Shown piece after piece: positions 40,850 to 52,000 of a DNA stretch of 64,000 bases (positions are counted from its first letter, which is position 1; each line of letters starts with the position of its first letter). The translations under genes and the position numbers were made by a program. Location: assembly GCA_030789695.1 (NCBI GenBank), contig CM061139.1, forward strand, positions 203,581,641-203,645,640. The letters are read 5' to 3'. Origin of the DNA: Scilla litardierei. Taxonomy: Eukaryota; Streptophyta; Magnoliopsida; Asparagales; Asparagaceae. The notes under the pieces are model-generated. The model did not search any database. It was given only the letters and a program-made list of their open reading frames with translations, and was not told the DNA's origin.

Positions 40850-41044
40850 AAGTCTCCCCGACTTGTTCCCGGTGATCCTACGTCCCAACCACCCGGATTC
40901 CCTCCGGATACTTGAGTTAGAAACCACTAACCCAAGATTTTGCACTATGAAATTCTTGTAGAAAAACCTCTACAAGACCAAATCATACACAATGTAATTG
41001 TGACTCCCACAACCCGGTATCACAAACTCTCTCACAACCGAGAG
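40850..41044 (-). other. chain of six hairpins in the C1 leader
   Basis: The stems, in plus order, are as follows. AAGTC/GACTT (40850-40864). CCGGA/TCCGG (40893-40907). CTTG-GTTAG/CTAAC-CAAG (40911-40936). CTTGTAG/CTACAAG (40955-40976). CACAAT/ATTGTG (40988-41002). CTCTC/GAGAG (41029-41044). C3 has the same chain at 57590-57790, with two stems changed on both sides so that pairing is kept. Confidence 0.7.
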
Positions 41045-41396
41045 ACAAACTCAAATAACAAATGAGATGAAATAATGAAACACTTACCATAAAATCCTAT
41101 GCCTTGAGTATACTTACCAAATTAGGGCAAGAATGGATTTTGAGGAAGAAGATGTCACCAAACCGGAGCTCCACCAATATGATCCGCGATCGAAGGCTAG
41201 GATGGAGGATGGTGACTTGGATTCAAAGCCCTTGGCTTGAATGACTCACAATCAATGAATCTCTCTTGAGGAATAAGAGTGATGGAGAGATTCTAGTGAG
41301 AAGAGATAGCTTTAGAATGGAGTTGATTTTCTTCTCTTTGATTTCTCTAAATCCCAAAATATACAGCCTTGAATACTAGGAAAGAACCCCTCCAAG

Positions 41397-41404
41397 TATA
41401 TATA
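41397..41404 (-). promoter_or_regulatory. TATA box of the C1 3' LTR
   Basis: TATATATA lies about 66 bp downstream, in sense, of the last palindrome unit. The equivalent in the 5' LTR has been split by the LARD insertion at 46517/55736. Confidence 0.7.
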
Positions 41405-41470
41405 GGATAGAGGAAAGAGAGAGGAAAAATCGTGGCAATAAATGCTCCAACGGCTCTATTCTGAAGCAGA

Positions 41471-41995
41471 CTAGTCGGTCAAAGAAGGATCACTGACCGA
41501 CTAGTTTCTCAACTAGTCGGTCGGTGATTCTTCATGAACCGACTAACTGGAGAACAACCAAAAGAGAAAGTTCAGACTTAAAGAACTAGTCGGTCTAAGA
41601 AGACTTGCCAACCGACTAGTTTCACAACTAGTCGGTCGGTGAGTGTTCTTAGACCGACTAAGAGTCGAAATGGTATAGTCTAAATTCAAGTTGAACTAGT
41701 CGGTCTGAGAACAAAATCCAACCGACTAGTTTCACAACTAGTCGGTCGACTATTGTTCTTAGACCGACTAACTCGAAACAGTAGCTCAGGCTGAAATGAG
41801 GCAATGATAACTAGTCGGTTTTAGAAGGATTCCTAACCGACTAGATCGTCATCTAGTCGGTCGGTGACTCTTCTTGGACCGACTAATTGATCAACAGTGC
41901 CAGGCTGAATTGAGCAAGGACATCTAGTCGGTTCAAGAGGAATTGCCGATCGACTAGATCGTCATCTAGTCGGTTGGTTCTTCTACTTGAACCAA
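41471..41995 (-). repeat. ACTAGTCGGT inverted-repeat array, five units, in the C1 3' LTR
   Basis: Units start at 41471, 41585, 41696, 41811 and 41924, a period of 111-115 bp. Each has four alternating arms: CTAGTCGGTC, GACCGACTAG, CTAGTCGGTC and GACCGACTAA. The two central arms form a stem of up to 12 bp around a 4-6 nt loop. The array lies directly upstream of the TATA box. Confidence 0.95.
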
Positions 41996-42395
41996 CTAAA
42001 ATGCACAAGAAGCCGAGGGAAGAAGCGATAGGCTTCGGGAAAGTTTCTAATGGCTTCTAAGATAATCCTAGCTCTAAGATATGAGCGATAAGAAGATAAT
42101 AATGTAAGTCCTACTCAAGGCTTAACATTCTATTCTATGAAGCTAGAAGACATTAAATAAAACATGACGAACCGTCTTCAAAGCTTCAAGCTTCACTCTT
42201 GACTTCAATAATGCTCCTTGAGCTTCAACGAAGCTTCAGGCACACGATCACGCGTATTGAGAAGTCTTGAGACGTCGCTTTAGATATTCGTAGACGTTTG
42301 GCGACGATCTCCATAACTGCGCTCACAAAGTGTTAGTTCACAATATTTATGTTTGCTCATCATCAAAACCAAATCTGGAGAATCAATACTCAACA

Positions 42396-43554
42396 TTCTC
42401 CCCCCTTTTTGGTGATGACAAACCAACATAAATAATAATCAATAATAATAATTCAAATGAATTTTACTTACTCCCCCTGCATTGATGACACATTAGTCTC
42501 GTATTAAATAATAATCATACGCATCAAGCAGACGAGGGATATATAAAATATGAATCCTATTATTGCAATTAAGGATCTAAATCCATTTTATATCTTAACT
42601 CCCCCCTGAATCTAACATATCAAATTAGATTCACGGTAAATTGCTTTGAATTATCATTAGCACATCGTCATTATTAATTCTCTCCCCCTTTGGCCTTAGC
42701 AAAAAGAGCGGGAGGAGATCAACGTCAAGATTACAATGGCTAAAAGATAAAAGCATGAGAGTCTAAGAATACGACCACGGTCCAAATGACACCAAAGTAA
42801 AATCACGAAAATCGAAAGCGTGCCAATTAAACCATAGTCGAAAATCGAAAAACGAAATCATCAAAACTCAAATTAATTTCACATATTGAGTTATGGAATA
42901 TACTCTCCAATATCAACGTTCTTGGTTAATTTAGTGCATGGAAAACAATTCTATGTTTTCATAAAATCAATTCTATTTAACCAAGTTAATCGTCGAGCGA
43001 CGAAATCAACATCAGAGACAAAAATCCAATTTGAATACCAAAAGTAGCATGCAAAAAGTGTTATGCCAAAAATAGATAGTAATATCATACAAAAACTCAT
43101 GACATACGCAATTCTAGTACTAGCATGCATTCAACACACATGGATACCAAATGTATATCAAATGTCAGAATATACTTACAATATTAAGCTCCCCCTACTT
43201 TGGTGTATCTCTTAAGCACCATCAACTCTATTTGAATGAAAATCCTTTGCAAATCAAAGAGTTGGTAGGGTTGGTATCCCATGGTGGATTTAACCTAGAG
43301 AACATAATTCTTGGTATCCAAAAACCCTTTTGGATCCTATGGGTTAGGCACAAATTTAACAAACTAAATTCAAATTAACATAACCCATAGCCCAACTAAA
43401 GTCAAATTCAATATGAATTTAAGTTTCAAACAAACATGCACATCCATGACCAATATGCAAATAAAAAGAATATAACAATTCTTACCACAATTGCTTTGGT
43501 ACCCATAAAATGAATATAAACTTATGGTACCAAGCAATGAAGGGTCAAAGGAGA
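42396..43554 (-). other. C1 3' non-coding region with several polypurine-like tracts
   Basis: On plus, the pyrimidine tracts TTCTCCCCCCTTTTT (42396), TACTCCCCCTGC (42469), AACTCCCCCCTG (42598) and TCTCCCCCTTTGG (42682) repeat. On minus these are purine-rich. The first, next to the LTR, is the likely primer site. A stem CTTGGTTAA/TTAACCAAG (42921-42985) and a hairpin CGTCG-AG-CGACG follow; both are conserved in C3 near 59691-59780. No gene is seen. Confidence 0.7.
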
Positions 43555-45762
43555 CTAACCCTTCGGAAACCAAGTCCACGAGGACCGTGATTTCCCAACA
43601 TAATCATCATTCAAAATAATATCATTAATATACGATTGCACATACATATCCTTAGCATGCATGCTTGTGTTCTTCGGACTCCAAATAGTGTATGTCTTGG
43701 GAGCCCTAATCCTATTGGGAGCATGCATACGTTGTTGATGTCTATGTGATGCATGTCGTGGATAAGCATATGACATATGATGAAGTGGTGCATGATGATA
43801 GTTGTTCATATGATAATGAGGATGAACATATGCTTGTGGAGGAACACGTGCTTGAGTGTGTCTCACATGGTGTGCACGTGCTCGTGGATGCGGAGCATAA
43901 AAATCATCATACGTGCGAACATGTGGAGTAGGATGTGTGTTCCTACGTGGCATGGTATACATGAAAGCATGACCCTTCTTTGGATGTCCACCCAAAGTGG
44001 GTTTCTTTTCGAATGGGGGTGTGTACCTAGCGGAAGCACCATTGATAGATGAACTACCCATGAAGTGTTTACTCCCACTAGTAGAAGCATCGGAAGTTGG
44101 CCTAACAAAGGTGGTGGACGATTTGGATGAATCTCCCATCTTATACCCCAAGCCAATGTGATGATTGGCCGGAAGTAAGTCATTTAGGATATTATCCAAA
44201 TGTCCCTTACCTTTATTGAATACATTGATTCGGCCTAATGTGCACTCATACTTCTCGGTGAGAGAATGCATAGAAGCATCCAAGGTGGACACTTGCGATG
44301 TGAGTGCACAAACACGAGACTTGAGATTCTTATTCTCAATACTCAAGGTTGAGTTTTGAGACGTCAAATCCGCTATCACATGTTCATCCGAATCCTCGAT
44401 ATGAACATGCTCAAGTTGAGACTTGAGATTTACAATCTCATTTCTCAACCCTTCAACAACGGTGTCGTTGTTGACGATGATAGGCTTAGGCGAGGTTTGA
44501 AGACTAGTTAGCTCATTTTTAGTCTTAATAAATCTATTAGCCAATTTAGAAAACTTATACCAAAGTTGTTCGTTGGCTAATCTAAGTTCATCCATAGTTA
44601 CCTCTTTGCCTTCATCCTCGCTTTCATCCTCGCTTCCATCTTCGCTTTCATCGGAGGAGGTCTCTTGATCACGTTCCTCTTTTCCCATGAAGCACATGTG
44701 TGCTTTCTCCACTTGTCCATCATCCGACTCTCCACCTGAGGAGTCCTCTTCGGAGTCGGTGAAAGTGCCGACAAGCCCTTTCTTGTACTTTCTCGACTTG
44801 TCGTACTTGGATGCCTTCCACTTCTCCTTATGTTTGTTGAGAGGACAATCCGGCTTGATATGTCCTGGCTTGTTGCATTTATAACACACGGGAGTAGAAG
44901 CATTAGTCGAACCAACTTTAGATTTATTCCTAAAGTTACCTTTTCGGAAGAATCGGTCGAACTTCTTTGCCATCTCGGCCAAAGCTTCTATGTCCAACTC
45001 GTCTTCCGACTCTTCATCATCGGTAGATGGAGCGGCCTTGTACGCAATCGCCTTTTTCTTTGGCTCGTCTTGCTTCAAGTACGCCTTCATCTTGTCCTTC
45101 ATCCTGATTTTTCTTTCCTTGCGTACCTCATAAGACATCAAGGTACCCATTAATTGTACAACTGTATACTTATTCAAATCGTTACCTTCCTCGATGGCGA
45201 AGGTACGCTTTTCCCAACAAGAAGGAAGTCCGTCAATAATCTTCGCGACTTTCTCCTTTTGGGTGTAGATCTTCCCAAGAGCTTCCAATTCGTTGGATAT
45301 ATCCACGAAGCGAGCATAGTACTCCTTCATAGTTTCACCCTGTTCCATGTGAAACAACTCGAATTCTTTGTTAGCAACAACGAGTTTAGAATCTTTTACC
45401 GTACTCGTTCCTTCGTGCAAGATGAGGAGTTGGTTCCAAATTTGATATGCACTCTTACATGTGCATATCTTGTTGAAGTCTTCGGGCTCCAACGCACATT
45501 GCAAGGCATTCATTGCATTGGCATTGTTTACCTCCGCGGCAACCTCCGCGGTAGTCCACTTGGTGAAATCTTCTTCGGGCTCGACATACTCCGTCAAAGT
45601 GGCTCTCCAAAGTGAAGCACTCCGGAGGAAGGTTTCCATCCGGTATTTTCAGTACCCATAGTTGGTACCATTGAAGTGAGGAGGCCTAACTGAGGATTTT
45701 CCTTCCATAACTGAAGAAGCTCCTTCACGATTCTTGAAGACGTTGTAGTCGTTGTTTGTCAT
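43555..45762 (-). pseudogene. Sirevirus C1 Gag with one early in-frame stop
   Basis: The frame can be followed from an ATG at 45762 soon after the primer-binding site, through SVRPPHFNGTNYGY. A TGA lies at codon 38 (45649-45651), where relatives have Trp (N-Y--W). It is then open for 694 codons from METFLRSASLWR to 43555. The UBN2-type gag core has AYQIWNQLLILHEGTSTVKD, FELFHMEQGETMKEYYARF and KIIDGLPSCWE. A zinc knuckle CYKCNKPGHIKPDC sits at residues 252-265 of the open part. A Glu/Asp-rich stretch, coiled coils (about 350-480) and a His-rich tail follow, typical of long Sirevirus gags. There is no pol after it. Confidence 0.9.
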
Positions 45763-45776
45763 AGCTATGAACCTTG

Positions 45777-45788
45777 GCTCTGATACCA
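45777..45788 (-). promoter_or_regulatory. iMet primer-binding site of Sirevirus C1
   Basis: The minus strand reads TGGTATCAGAGC two bases after the LTR. It is the standard plant Copia primer site and fixes the orientation. Confidence 0.95.
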
Positions 45789-45790
45789 AT

Positions 45791-46517
45791 TGTAATGCCC
45801 TGCGTAGCTACTGCACATGTACTAGAGGGGGGTGAATAGTACTTTAAAATAATCAAGAGAGTTATTCCTAATTATTGTGCAAACACACAAACAACAAAGC
45901 GGAATAGACTACAAACAACAAGAATAGACAACACAAACAAAGTATGTAACGGGTTCGGATCCACCCAAGTCTCACCGACTTGTTCCCGGTGATCCTACGT
46001 CCCAACCACCCGGATCCCCTCCGGATACTTGAGTTAGAAACCACTAACCCAAAATTTTGCACTATGAAATTCTTGTAGAAAAACCTCTACAAGACCAAAT
46101 CATCCACAATGTAATTGTGACTCCCACAACCCGGTATCACAAACTCTCTCACAACCGAGAGACAAACTCAAATAACAAATGAGATGAAATAATGAAACAC
46201 TTACCACAAAATCCTATGCCTTGAGTATACTTACCAAATTAGGGCAAGAATGGATTTTGAGGAAGAAGATGTCACCAAACCGGAGCTCCACCAATATGAT
46301 CAGCGATCGAAGGCTAGGATAGAGGATGGTGAATTGGATTCAAAGCCCTTGGCTTGAATGGCTCACAATCAATGAATCTCTCTTGAGGAATAAGAGTGAT
46401 GGGGAGATTCTAGTGAGAAGAGATAGCTTTAGAATGGAGTTGATTTGCTTCTCTTTGATTTCTCTAAATCCCAAAATATGCAGCCTTGAATACTAGGAAA
46501 GAACCCCTCCAAGTATA
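45791..46517 (-). repeat. C1 5' LTR, leader-side piece
   Basis: It matches 40670-41401 of the 3' LTR, including the leader hairpins. It ends in the TATA box, where the LARD element is inserted. Confidence 0.95.
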
Positions 46518-47173
46518 TGTTGGGGAATTAGCGGTCCCTTAGGGCACAAAAACTCTAGTCCCGTCCTAAGTCGGACGGAACATAGACACAAAAAACATTT
46601 GCAGCGGAAGAAAAAACTTATGTTAACTAATTAACATGCAGTTAAAAAACAATGTTTAACTTAGCCCTAAGGTCCAAGACCCTATGCCAAGATCTATGCC
46701 GACTTGGGATGGATCTGACCATCCCAAGAAGGATCTAGCCTACTGCGATTAAACTAAACTAATGCTAAAAATACTTTAACCACATACCCGGAATCTCAGC
46801 CCTGGAGCAGGCGAGATGTTCCGCGCCGTCTTCCAAGCTGCTCCCGTCCCACGCCGAGCCGCTCCTTGAACCGCTCCCCGAACCGCTCCTGGAACCGCTC
46901 CTCGAACCGCTCCGCATCCCGAGTCGATCAATCCCCGTGCCGCCGAGCCAACCACGCGCCGAAGAAAGTTTCACGCGAGTGAAACCTCCGCCTAGATTTC
47001 AGATTCAGAATCCGAACTCCTTTGTGGCTTTGCTAGAGCCCGCAGGAGTAAGGCAGAATTTTAGGGAGATAGAGAAATATTTATTTAAGCCTAGATCCGA
47101 GCGTGCTCCAACATTTACGAGAGCCGCTCAGATCTAGAGCTTGGGACGAGTTTTGAGGAAGGGGGGAGACCCC

Positions 47174-47183
47174 TATTTATATA
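47174..47183 (-). promoter_or_regulatory. TATA box of the LARD 3' LTR
   Basis: The minus strand reads TATATAAATA followed by GGGGTC. The 5' LTR equivalent is 53887-53896. It lies about 355 bp downstream, in sense, of the palindrome array. Confidence 0.65.
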
Positions 47184-47537
47184 GGCGGCGGACTCTCCCC
47201 TTTTCTCAAAATCCGATGTGGGACTAAAATTATGAGTTAATTAAATCAAGTTAGTTTGCACTTCACAAAGTGCAAACTTCCGTGAATTTTAACTCACTCA
47301 CCGTTGAGCTTCAAGATTGATACAACCTATCAATACGACAAGCGTTCAACGGTGAACGCATAGGAAAAAACCGTTCATCAATCGAAGTCCGTTTGACCCT
47401 CCAATTGAGTGTCCAAAGATTGACAAAAATCAGATTTTCGCCAAAGTAATCAGCCGTCATGCAAATCTGTGACTAGGGTTCGAAACCCTAGGCTTGGGGC
47501 CCACCCGTGGGCCCCGCTGCATCAAATCGCGCGCGCT

Positions 47538-47752
47538 ACACAGCCTGGGCAGAGCCCAGGCCGCGCCTGGGCGCGCCCAGGCCCGCGCCTGGGCTCGCCC
47601 AGGCGGCCTGGGCTCGCCCAGGCCCGCGCCTGGGCAGAGCCCAGGCGGCCTGGGCATAGCCCAGGCCGAGCCTGGGCTTGCCCAGGCCGAGCCTGGGCTA
47701 AGCCCAGGCTTGTGCCTGGCTAGCCCAGGCAGCCTGTTCTGCCTGGGCCTGA
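47538..47752 (-). repeat. CCTGGGC/GCCCAGG palindrome array (nine units) in the LARD 3' LTR
   Basis: Arms are constant (GCCTGGGC and GCCCAGGC) while the 2-5 nt centre varies (AGA, GC, TC, ATA, TT, TAA). The 5' LTR has eight units at about 54256-54425. The difference in unit number explains most of the 37-bp LTR length difference. Confidence 0.9.
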
Positions 47753-49047
47753 CTTGGTCTGATGCTTTGGGCTGTTTTGGTTCTAACTTGAGCATTTGGC
47801 GTCCGATTTGGACGCCGTTCGAACCTGGGTTTAGACCGGGACATTCTCGTCTTACCCGTGAACTTTTCCTTGCGTTTATTTTATTAAATATTGTATTAAA
47901 CAATTTAATACGCATTTAATCGCTTTTGCATCAAATACAAAATAGTCCCTATCTAAGCTTAAATTACCATATTGCATCAAATGCAATTATCTCTTCTTTT
48001 GCATCAAATGCAAATATTCTCCCTAACTATTTTCTACCTATTACTAGACGAAGCGTTGCACTCTGTGTGAGACCCTACAGCCTGACCCTTATAACAGGTT
48101 GGGCTCGAAGCCCTATACGGCAGTGACCACGAGCAGTGGTTGCCGTCCCTGCTTCAGGAATCATCATTATGTGGTTAACTCATTGACATGAGTATTGTCG
48201 GGACCACCTGACTGTTTCCGTGATGAATTCCGCAGTTATAGTCTCTTCGTCTTAAATATGTCGTTCGGATCAAGTCTGGGGTACGGTCAAACTGTCAACC
48301 CCAATAACTTGACTCCGGTTAGTTTCTATCGATCTTTAGTCAACTAATGTTGGACTTCTTCCAACATACTCTGCGCAGAGTTTTTACTAAAGACCGTACT
48401 AACTCTACGACACTAACTCCCATTGACCGGGAGAGACGAATCCTCTCTTGGTCATTACTCGCCTCGTACGTTTCAAGTGACACCCAATCAAAAGACCTTT
48501 CGACAGGCCTTGCCTCGAAGCTAGGTCAGTTGATCTAAGTGGCACCGTTCACGCACAGGTCCGTCAAAATGACCTCAAGTCAAAAGACCAACTATCCTAT
48601 CATCACTCAGAGTTATCACTGACAGATTGGTCAATATAACCATATGATAACTCTAGTGGATCGTTCAGTGAACTCATTCTAATGAGCACCTGTGTCTCGT
48701 CTTCGACTTCGCCAAGTCAAGCGATCATGAGATCATCGCCACCGCTAAACGGTGAAGACTAAGACACAATGGTCTGTCCGATGTTTCGATATCCTTGTCT
48801 CGAAACATCTATGACCACGAACCATTTTAGACTTATGCTACAGACGGTCAAACGTTTCTCCATGATCGAGATACTCATCTCGATACCCATTTGACCTTGC
48901 ATAAAGTCTCAGGACTTTACCTAAGTTGATATCTAATTACAAAATAACTTAGATAAATTATTACCAAACAGCTTACTGTTATTTCGAACAAGATGTTTGT
49001 GCTATTCACACAGGAATAAATGGCCTTGAGGGCATCATATTCCTACA

Positions 49048-52000
49048 TCTCCCACTTGCACTCAGGCCCATTTATCTCGGTATCTTATGCCGTTTTTACA
49101 CATAAGTTTTCCCGACTTCATGTGGTAGAGCCTTCGTGAGTGGATCTGCTAAAACCGTCTACACTATAGACTTAAGGGGTTTCTATGTTTATGTTAAACC
49201 AACCTTTTGAATCTCATTCAAATGATTCATTTGGTCTATCGGAATCTATAATACTTTATTTCCCTGGATCTTATCCAGTTCATCGTACCTTACGATAATA
49301 ATTTTAAATTAGTTATTGGTCATTGCAAATGGTTCATATCTATTTCTGATAAATAATCAAACTCTTTGATTACTTAATCAAAATATATGTTCCATCTCTT
49401 TGATGTCTCGCATGTAATTACACGCTCCCACTGACCTTGAAAACTCTTTGGCTAATTCATATAAGTTGGTTCGTCTAAATCATATTTAGAAAAACGAACT
49501 TATAAGTGAATGCTCCAATTTTCGTGGTCAACTTGAGCGTTTACATCGAGCTTTGGTCCGAGTAGATCTGTACACATCTGTTGGCGAAACCGGTTTCATC
49601 ATAATCTGTTTTAAAGAAATTAGGATGAAAACCGTTCCCGTCCAACATTATTGTACTTCACTATTTTCTTTTCTACACCAATCTTTCAACTTAAAGATTT
49701 ACTTGCAGAAAGTGAGGAAACATTTTCCTTGGGCACGTAAACTAAATTCTCAAATTTATTTACGCACACGGACCTTCATCAAGTTTTAAATCGGAGTTAC
49801 TACTCCGAATTTCATCCTAGAAGTTGACTAAGTCATCATCAGTTATGATGTCTAACTCGACAATCCGTCTTACGAGATTCGAGTAATAATACAACTTCCT
49901 TACGATTGATTTATTGAATATATTATTGATAATGTCCTCATGGAACTTTATCAAAACCTAGGCATTACTATCTGGGACTTAACCCAGATGGAGGATTTAA
50001 CTCAGAGTCACTTACAATGGATCACATTAAATCTAATTAAGTGTGATTCATACCTTTTAACACACTGATGTGTTAACAGACTTGATCTGAGAGAAAATCA
50101 CATTTTCTTTTAATTACACAAGATTTTATTTAGCTAAGTATTTGACCATTCGATCTAATCGAATCAGTTTAAATACTTTAGTCATTTCGTTCTTTATTTT
50201 ATCAGACTTGTGTTTCATCAAGAACACGTGTCTTAATAAAATATACGAATAACTTATTTTGGTTAATCTAGACTCGGGTACATCAGTATGTACTAGACTG
50301 AGTTCGACAACTCATTCTCCCACTGTCTCACAAATGGGTTTCGGCCATTGTATCTAAGAGGCTAAGACTCACAAGTGTCCGTAGACTTCATAATACGAGA
50401 GGTCAGACCCCTCTTTATGTGACTTGTGAAGCTTAATCTCTTGATACGGCCTAGTCTAATTTTACCATATAAGTTTGCTACTATCTTGTGTATTTATATA
50501 TTAACATTTAATATATATATAGTCATTTACAAATTACTTAACACAAAACATTACTTCAGAAGCAATGTGACGACATTCGTCAAAATGTGTTAAACGTCTT
50601 TTGTATAACAACTTATTCCGAAATGTGACATCAAAATATGTCACGTTTTCATTTCCACCTACTTATGCCTTTACTAATGATAAATTAAACTAACTTTCTC
50701 AATTGACTTTCCGAAGTGCCTTCTTTCTTTTCTAAATCAAATTTAGATATCAACATAAATAAATAGCTATGCAAGCAACTTATGTATCCAAACGCTTGAG
50801 CTTTGCAATCTTGAGTGTAGCTCAAGAAGTTGCTTGTCTCAAGATCCGGTTGGGATACATAGTCTTGCACCGCTCATGCACTCGTATTCGACTCAAACGG
50901 TTTAATCGAATTTTCGAACTTTGCGGATCAAAATTGTTTGTCCATACAACCTTGAGGGTAGCTCGACAAGTTGTAGGGAGAAACATACTTTGAATGTCCT
51001 ATATGTTCAAGCTGCCTCATATAGAGACGAGTGACATGTAGCTTTAATTTATTTGTTGGACCCAGAACTTAATGAAATCATATTTCTTAAGGCTGTTCTT
51101 TAGAAGGTCATTTAATGTCAATGAGAATATAATTTAATTATATCAATTAGAATTTTACTTGATATTCAATTAATCAACTCTTTGACCAATTAACTTATTA
51201 AAATATTATCAATTGATTCTTTCGGTAAACATAGTCTTGCCCTAGTTTTAGCATATGTTCAATATTAAATATAGGTAGATTGGCTTTTATCTATCTATAT
51301 CCTCCCACTATTTTTACGATCGTTTTAAAGCTTAATAACGAACGACTTAATCGAATTAAAATTAATGGGTAAGAGTTCCAATCACCTTGAGTCTAAACAA
51401 CCTTGAGTGTAGCTCAACAAGTTGATTGACTCTGCGATCGGAAGATGACTCTTCATCGATCATATCGGATATGACTCTCTTAATCGGTTTTTGCCCCTAG
51501 CCATTCGTGATCATGAGTGTGCTCATCCAAATCACATTGTCTAGTCTAGTCGGACCCTTGTTTTCATGTCTAGCCTGACTTGCCCCTCAGCTCGGTGTAT
51601 GCACGACACGTCGGTTTGGGTCAGGTCTTAGACTACATCTAGGCAGACTACATCGTTGACTTAACTTACGCCGGCGCTCGGGGTACGAGACGACGGTTAG
51701 GGTTAGTCAAGATTTCATCTTATGTATTTAAGGAGTTGGTTTCTACAGGGTTGCCATGTCACAGCTTGAGTGTATCTCAACAACTATAACACGGGCCCTA
51801 TAGTTGCTAACCCCTAAAACAAGGAGGGCTACGGCTAATCTTGAAAAAGATCATTAACGTATTTGACTTAGATATAGTCCAGGGTGTCATACAATCATGA
51901 TTCGCGACATTGCGGTCCAGCGGAACTCAGCCAGGGAATTGACTAAGCCAGGATCACTACCCCTTGGACTAGCAAGGGTTGACCCAGAACTCTTATCCAA

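Larger units (their letters stand above)
40670..42395 (-). repeat. 3' LTR of Sirevirus C1 (1726 bp)
   Basis: On minus it starts TGTTGAGTATTG and ends GGGCATTACA. In sense it holds five units of about 114 bp made of ACTAGTCGGT inverted repeats (41995-41471), the TATA box TATATATA (41404-41397), and a leader with six hairpins (41044-40850). A G12 run (40706-40717) is twice as long as in the 5' LTR, a slippage change. Confidence 0.95.
46518..49047 (-). repeat. 3' LTR of the LARD element
   Basis: On minus it starts TGTAGGAATATGATGCC and ends CCCCAACA. In sense it has a dyad-rich 5' part (48884-48368), three TTTGCATCAAATGC-type hairpins (48015-47925), nine CCTGGGC/GCCCAGG palindromes (47740-47538), the TATA box (47183-47174), and a GAACCGCTCC repeat (46916-46855). 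The alanine/glycine-rich frames over the palindromes are artefacts of the repeat. Confidence 0.95.

Noticed and set aside
42396..43554. Hidden pol in Sirevirus C1
   Set aside because: No RT, RNase H or integrase motif on either strand. The sequence matches the 3' non-coding region of C3.
47469..47915. Overlapping Ala/Gly/Pro-rich frames on both strands in the LARD LTR
   Set aside because: They are produced by the CCTGGGC/GCCCAGG palindromes, which read open in several frames. Unit number differs between the two LTRs.
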